Part shown: positions 62,768 through 64,000 of the stretch, one piece after another
Layout: every line of letters begins with the position of its first letter
Numbering within the stretch: the first letter of the stretch is position 1
Notes under the pieces: model-generated
The model's input: only the letters and a program-made list of their open reading frames with translations
Told to the model about the DNA's origin: nothing
Database searches by the model: none
Made by a program: the position numbers and the translations under genes
NCBI RefSeq assembly: GCF_963678635.1
Contig: NC_087071.1
Location: 47,414,889-47,478,888, forward strand
Direction: 5' to 3'
DNA from: Symsagittifera roscoffensis
Lineage: Eukaryota > Xenacoelomorpha > Acoela > Convolutidae
Length of the DNA stretch: 64,000 nt

Positions 62768-64000
62768 TGCAACACCATTAAACTATAATACATTTTTACC
62801 CGATATGCAAAATAATAGTTTAAACTCTACAGTCATACACAATGAAAACCTCAATGGAACTAGGAATCTTACTCAACAAGATATCCAGACACCATCACAC
62901 TTCATAAATGAAGAAATCGTACACACAACAACTACACAACAAAGTATTTCACCAATACGTCCAAACTTAACAACACCAAGAAATACAAATCCTTCACAAA
63001 CACAGGTAACATTACAATCAACCGTTAAACCTTCGGTTGCCCCAAAATATTCACACATGGATTACCAAACATACAGACCCATGACAATACCGCCAAAAAC
63101 ACGCAAAACGTTCACCAGAAACAACTTTGCAGACCATAATTATAATTACACACATCCATCAAAAACAAATTATCAACCACGAAAAAATTTTAGTAATTAT
63201 ACAAGATCTCGAAACTGGGATAACCCAATGGCACCACCTAATTCAGTAAATTTCCAAACAAATTTACATCCCCCACAGGATCGTAGTGAAAACTATCCAT
63301 TTTTTCAACAAAATAAAAATAAAAAACAAACATCTTATCAAATGGATTACTTATCCTCAGATGATGATTTCTTACAACCAGATATATTTACACCCTATAA
63401 TCAAGAATATCGTAGACAAGGAATACAGAAACCACATACATATCATAGAATTTTTTCTCCACAACCAATAGATACACAAAATCAACAACCAATTCAACAA
63501 CAAAACCCAATTAATACACAATCTTTTCAACCAATTCAGCAACAAAACCCAATGATTGCAAACTCGTACCAACCAGCACAAATGCAAAATGAAATACCAC
63601 TCCCATATTATCTTCAACAACACGAAATAACAAGAAATCAACTTTCAAATTTTTCTCAAATGCCAAATGCAGCAGAATCATTACAAATGACGATGAATCC
63701 ATACCTTATGGGTGGATCATCAATAACATCAAATAAACCTCTAATGGTATTCACAGGAACGGACCCTGAATATTCTGTAGAAGACTATTTAAATGCAGTC
63801 ACAGCAAATTTGATTTTAAATATAGGACCTGAACCAATTATTACGCCACTACATCAAAACTGGATACATCGACGCACAGCGTTAATACAAACAACTCTAG
63901 ATGGCGCAGCCCAAAAATGGTTTTCAGTATTGCCTATAGAAATAAAATCAAATTGGAAAAGATTTACACAAGAATTTTCAAAAATGTTTGACTCCGAAAG
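62763..64000 (+). CDS. gag: gag continuation and capsid, element B (open to window end)
   Basis: After the deletion the gag frame continues from ATT 62763 with no stop I could find to position 64000, about 412 codons: IDATPLNYNTF, SPIRPNLTTPRNT, a QNQQPIQQQNP tract, MTMNPYLMGGSS, and capsid VFTGTDPEYSVEDYLNAV to SKMFDSE. It has no own start; it is the second half of a gag split by a frame-changing deletion. Confidence 0.7.
   Translation, partial: MDATPLNYNTFLPDMQNNSLNSTVIHNENLNGTRNLTQQDIQTPSHFINEEIVHTTTTQQSISPIRPNLTTPRNTNPSQTQVTLQSTVKPSVAPKYSHMDYQTYRPMTIPPKTRKTFTRNNFADHNYNYTHPSKTNYQPRKNFSNYTRSRNWDNPMAPPNSVNFQTNLHPPQDRSENYPFFQQNKNKKQTSYQMDYLSSDDDFLQPDIFTPYNQEYRRQGIQKPHTYHRIFSPQPIDTQNQQPIQQQNPINTQSFQPIQQQNPMIANSYQPAQMQNEIPLPYYLQQHEITRNQLSNFSQMPNAAESLQMTMNPYLMGGSSITSNKPLMVFTGTDPEYSVEDYLNAVTANLILNIGPEPIITPLHQNWIHRRTALIQTTLDGAAQKWFSVLPIEIKSNWKRFTQEFSKMFDSE

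Larger units (their letters stand above)
59954..64000 (+). mobile_element. Element B: second full-type copy, truncated by the window end
   Basis: 5' LTR 59954-60363 (410 bp, TGGAACC...AACTCA), primer-binding site, leader ORF, structured leader, intact ORF1 and gag up to the window end. Close to element A but distinguishable (e.g. the last 20 bases of the LTR differ). Same family, plus strand. Confidence 0.88.

Noticed and set aside
1-64000. CRISPR array, bacterial operons, rRNA or tRNA genes
   Set aside because: No regular direct repeats with spacers, no rRNA-like conserved blocks and no foldable tRNA were found; introns and element types show a eukaryote.

Overview
The window is AT-rich nuclear DNA from a eukaryote, almost certainly an animal. 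It has GT-AG introns, a trypsin-fold protease split over several exons, and extensive retroelement content. A minus-strand locus with introns of only 42 and 45 bp, together with env-bearing Ty3/gypsy-type elements, would fit a larvacean tunicate or another compact-genome invertebrate. The species guess is inference only. Host genes are sparse, and several reading frames break at homopolymer runs. That may reflect long-read assembly errors as well as real decay.

Layout: 1-5.8 kb holds the last exon of an unrecognised gene (918-1241), a duplicated ~0.5-kb repeat and a degenerate tandem array. 5.86-9.0 kb is a gene joining a class-3 lipase domain to a membrane-associated P-loop GTPase domain, broken by four single-base frame changes. 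9.9-17.2 kb is mostly retroelement debris plus a 706-bp perfect-period tandem duplication. 17.6-19.4 kb has small candidate exons of unknown genes. 21.06-21.96 kb has many TAATCGATTA-like palindromes surrounding a G-tract. 22.5-23.4 kb is a decayed gypsy pol relic.

23,770-42,650 is one LTR retroelement on the minus strand (element A): 18,881 bp, two 410-bp LTRs differing at about four positions, and a 4-bp target duplication (ACAT). In transcription order it carries a leader ORF starting at the LTR/primer-binding-site junction, a hairpin-rich leader, a small basic ORF1, gag, pol (PR-RT-RH-IN with GPF module), a ~0.8-kb gap, and then a packed block: a 62-codon membrane ORF, a 384-codon open frame with no ATG in its first 230 codons (ORF-U), env, and an intact 588-codon ORF-X. 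A 1.6-kb non-coding tract precedes the 3' LTR. Gag, pol and env are interrupted by stops and small indels, while ORF-X and ORF-U are open. A second copy (element B, plus strand) starts at 59,954 and runs off the window. A third, old copy (element C, 51.3-58.0 kb) is internally deleted.

44.7-59.3 kb is a secreted trypsin-like protease gene: four exons carrying the His, Asp and Ser of the triad are visible, with large introns filled by a foldback MITE, a palindromic minisatellite and element C. Its last exon is not seen before element B.

The most interesting system is this large env-bearing retroelement family. Three copies of different age allow comparison. They show a conserved leader peptide frame, covarying hairpins in the leader, a covarying 28-bp palindrome in the LTR, a conserved splice donor, and two accessory proteins flanking an envelope gene that looks chuvirus-like. 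Exact exon joins, family names beyond the named motifs and species are inference.
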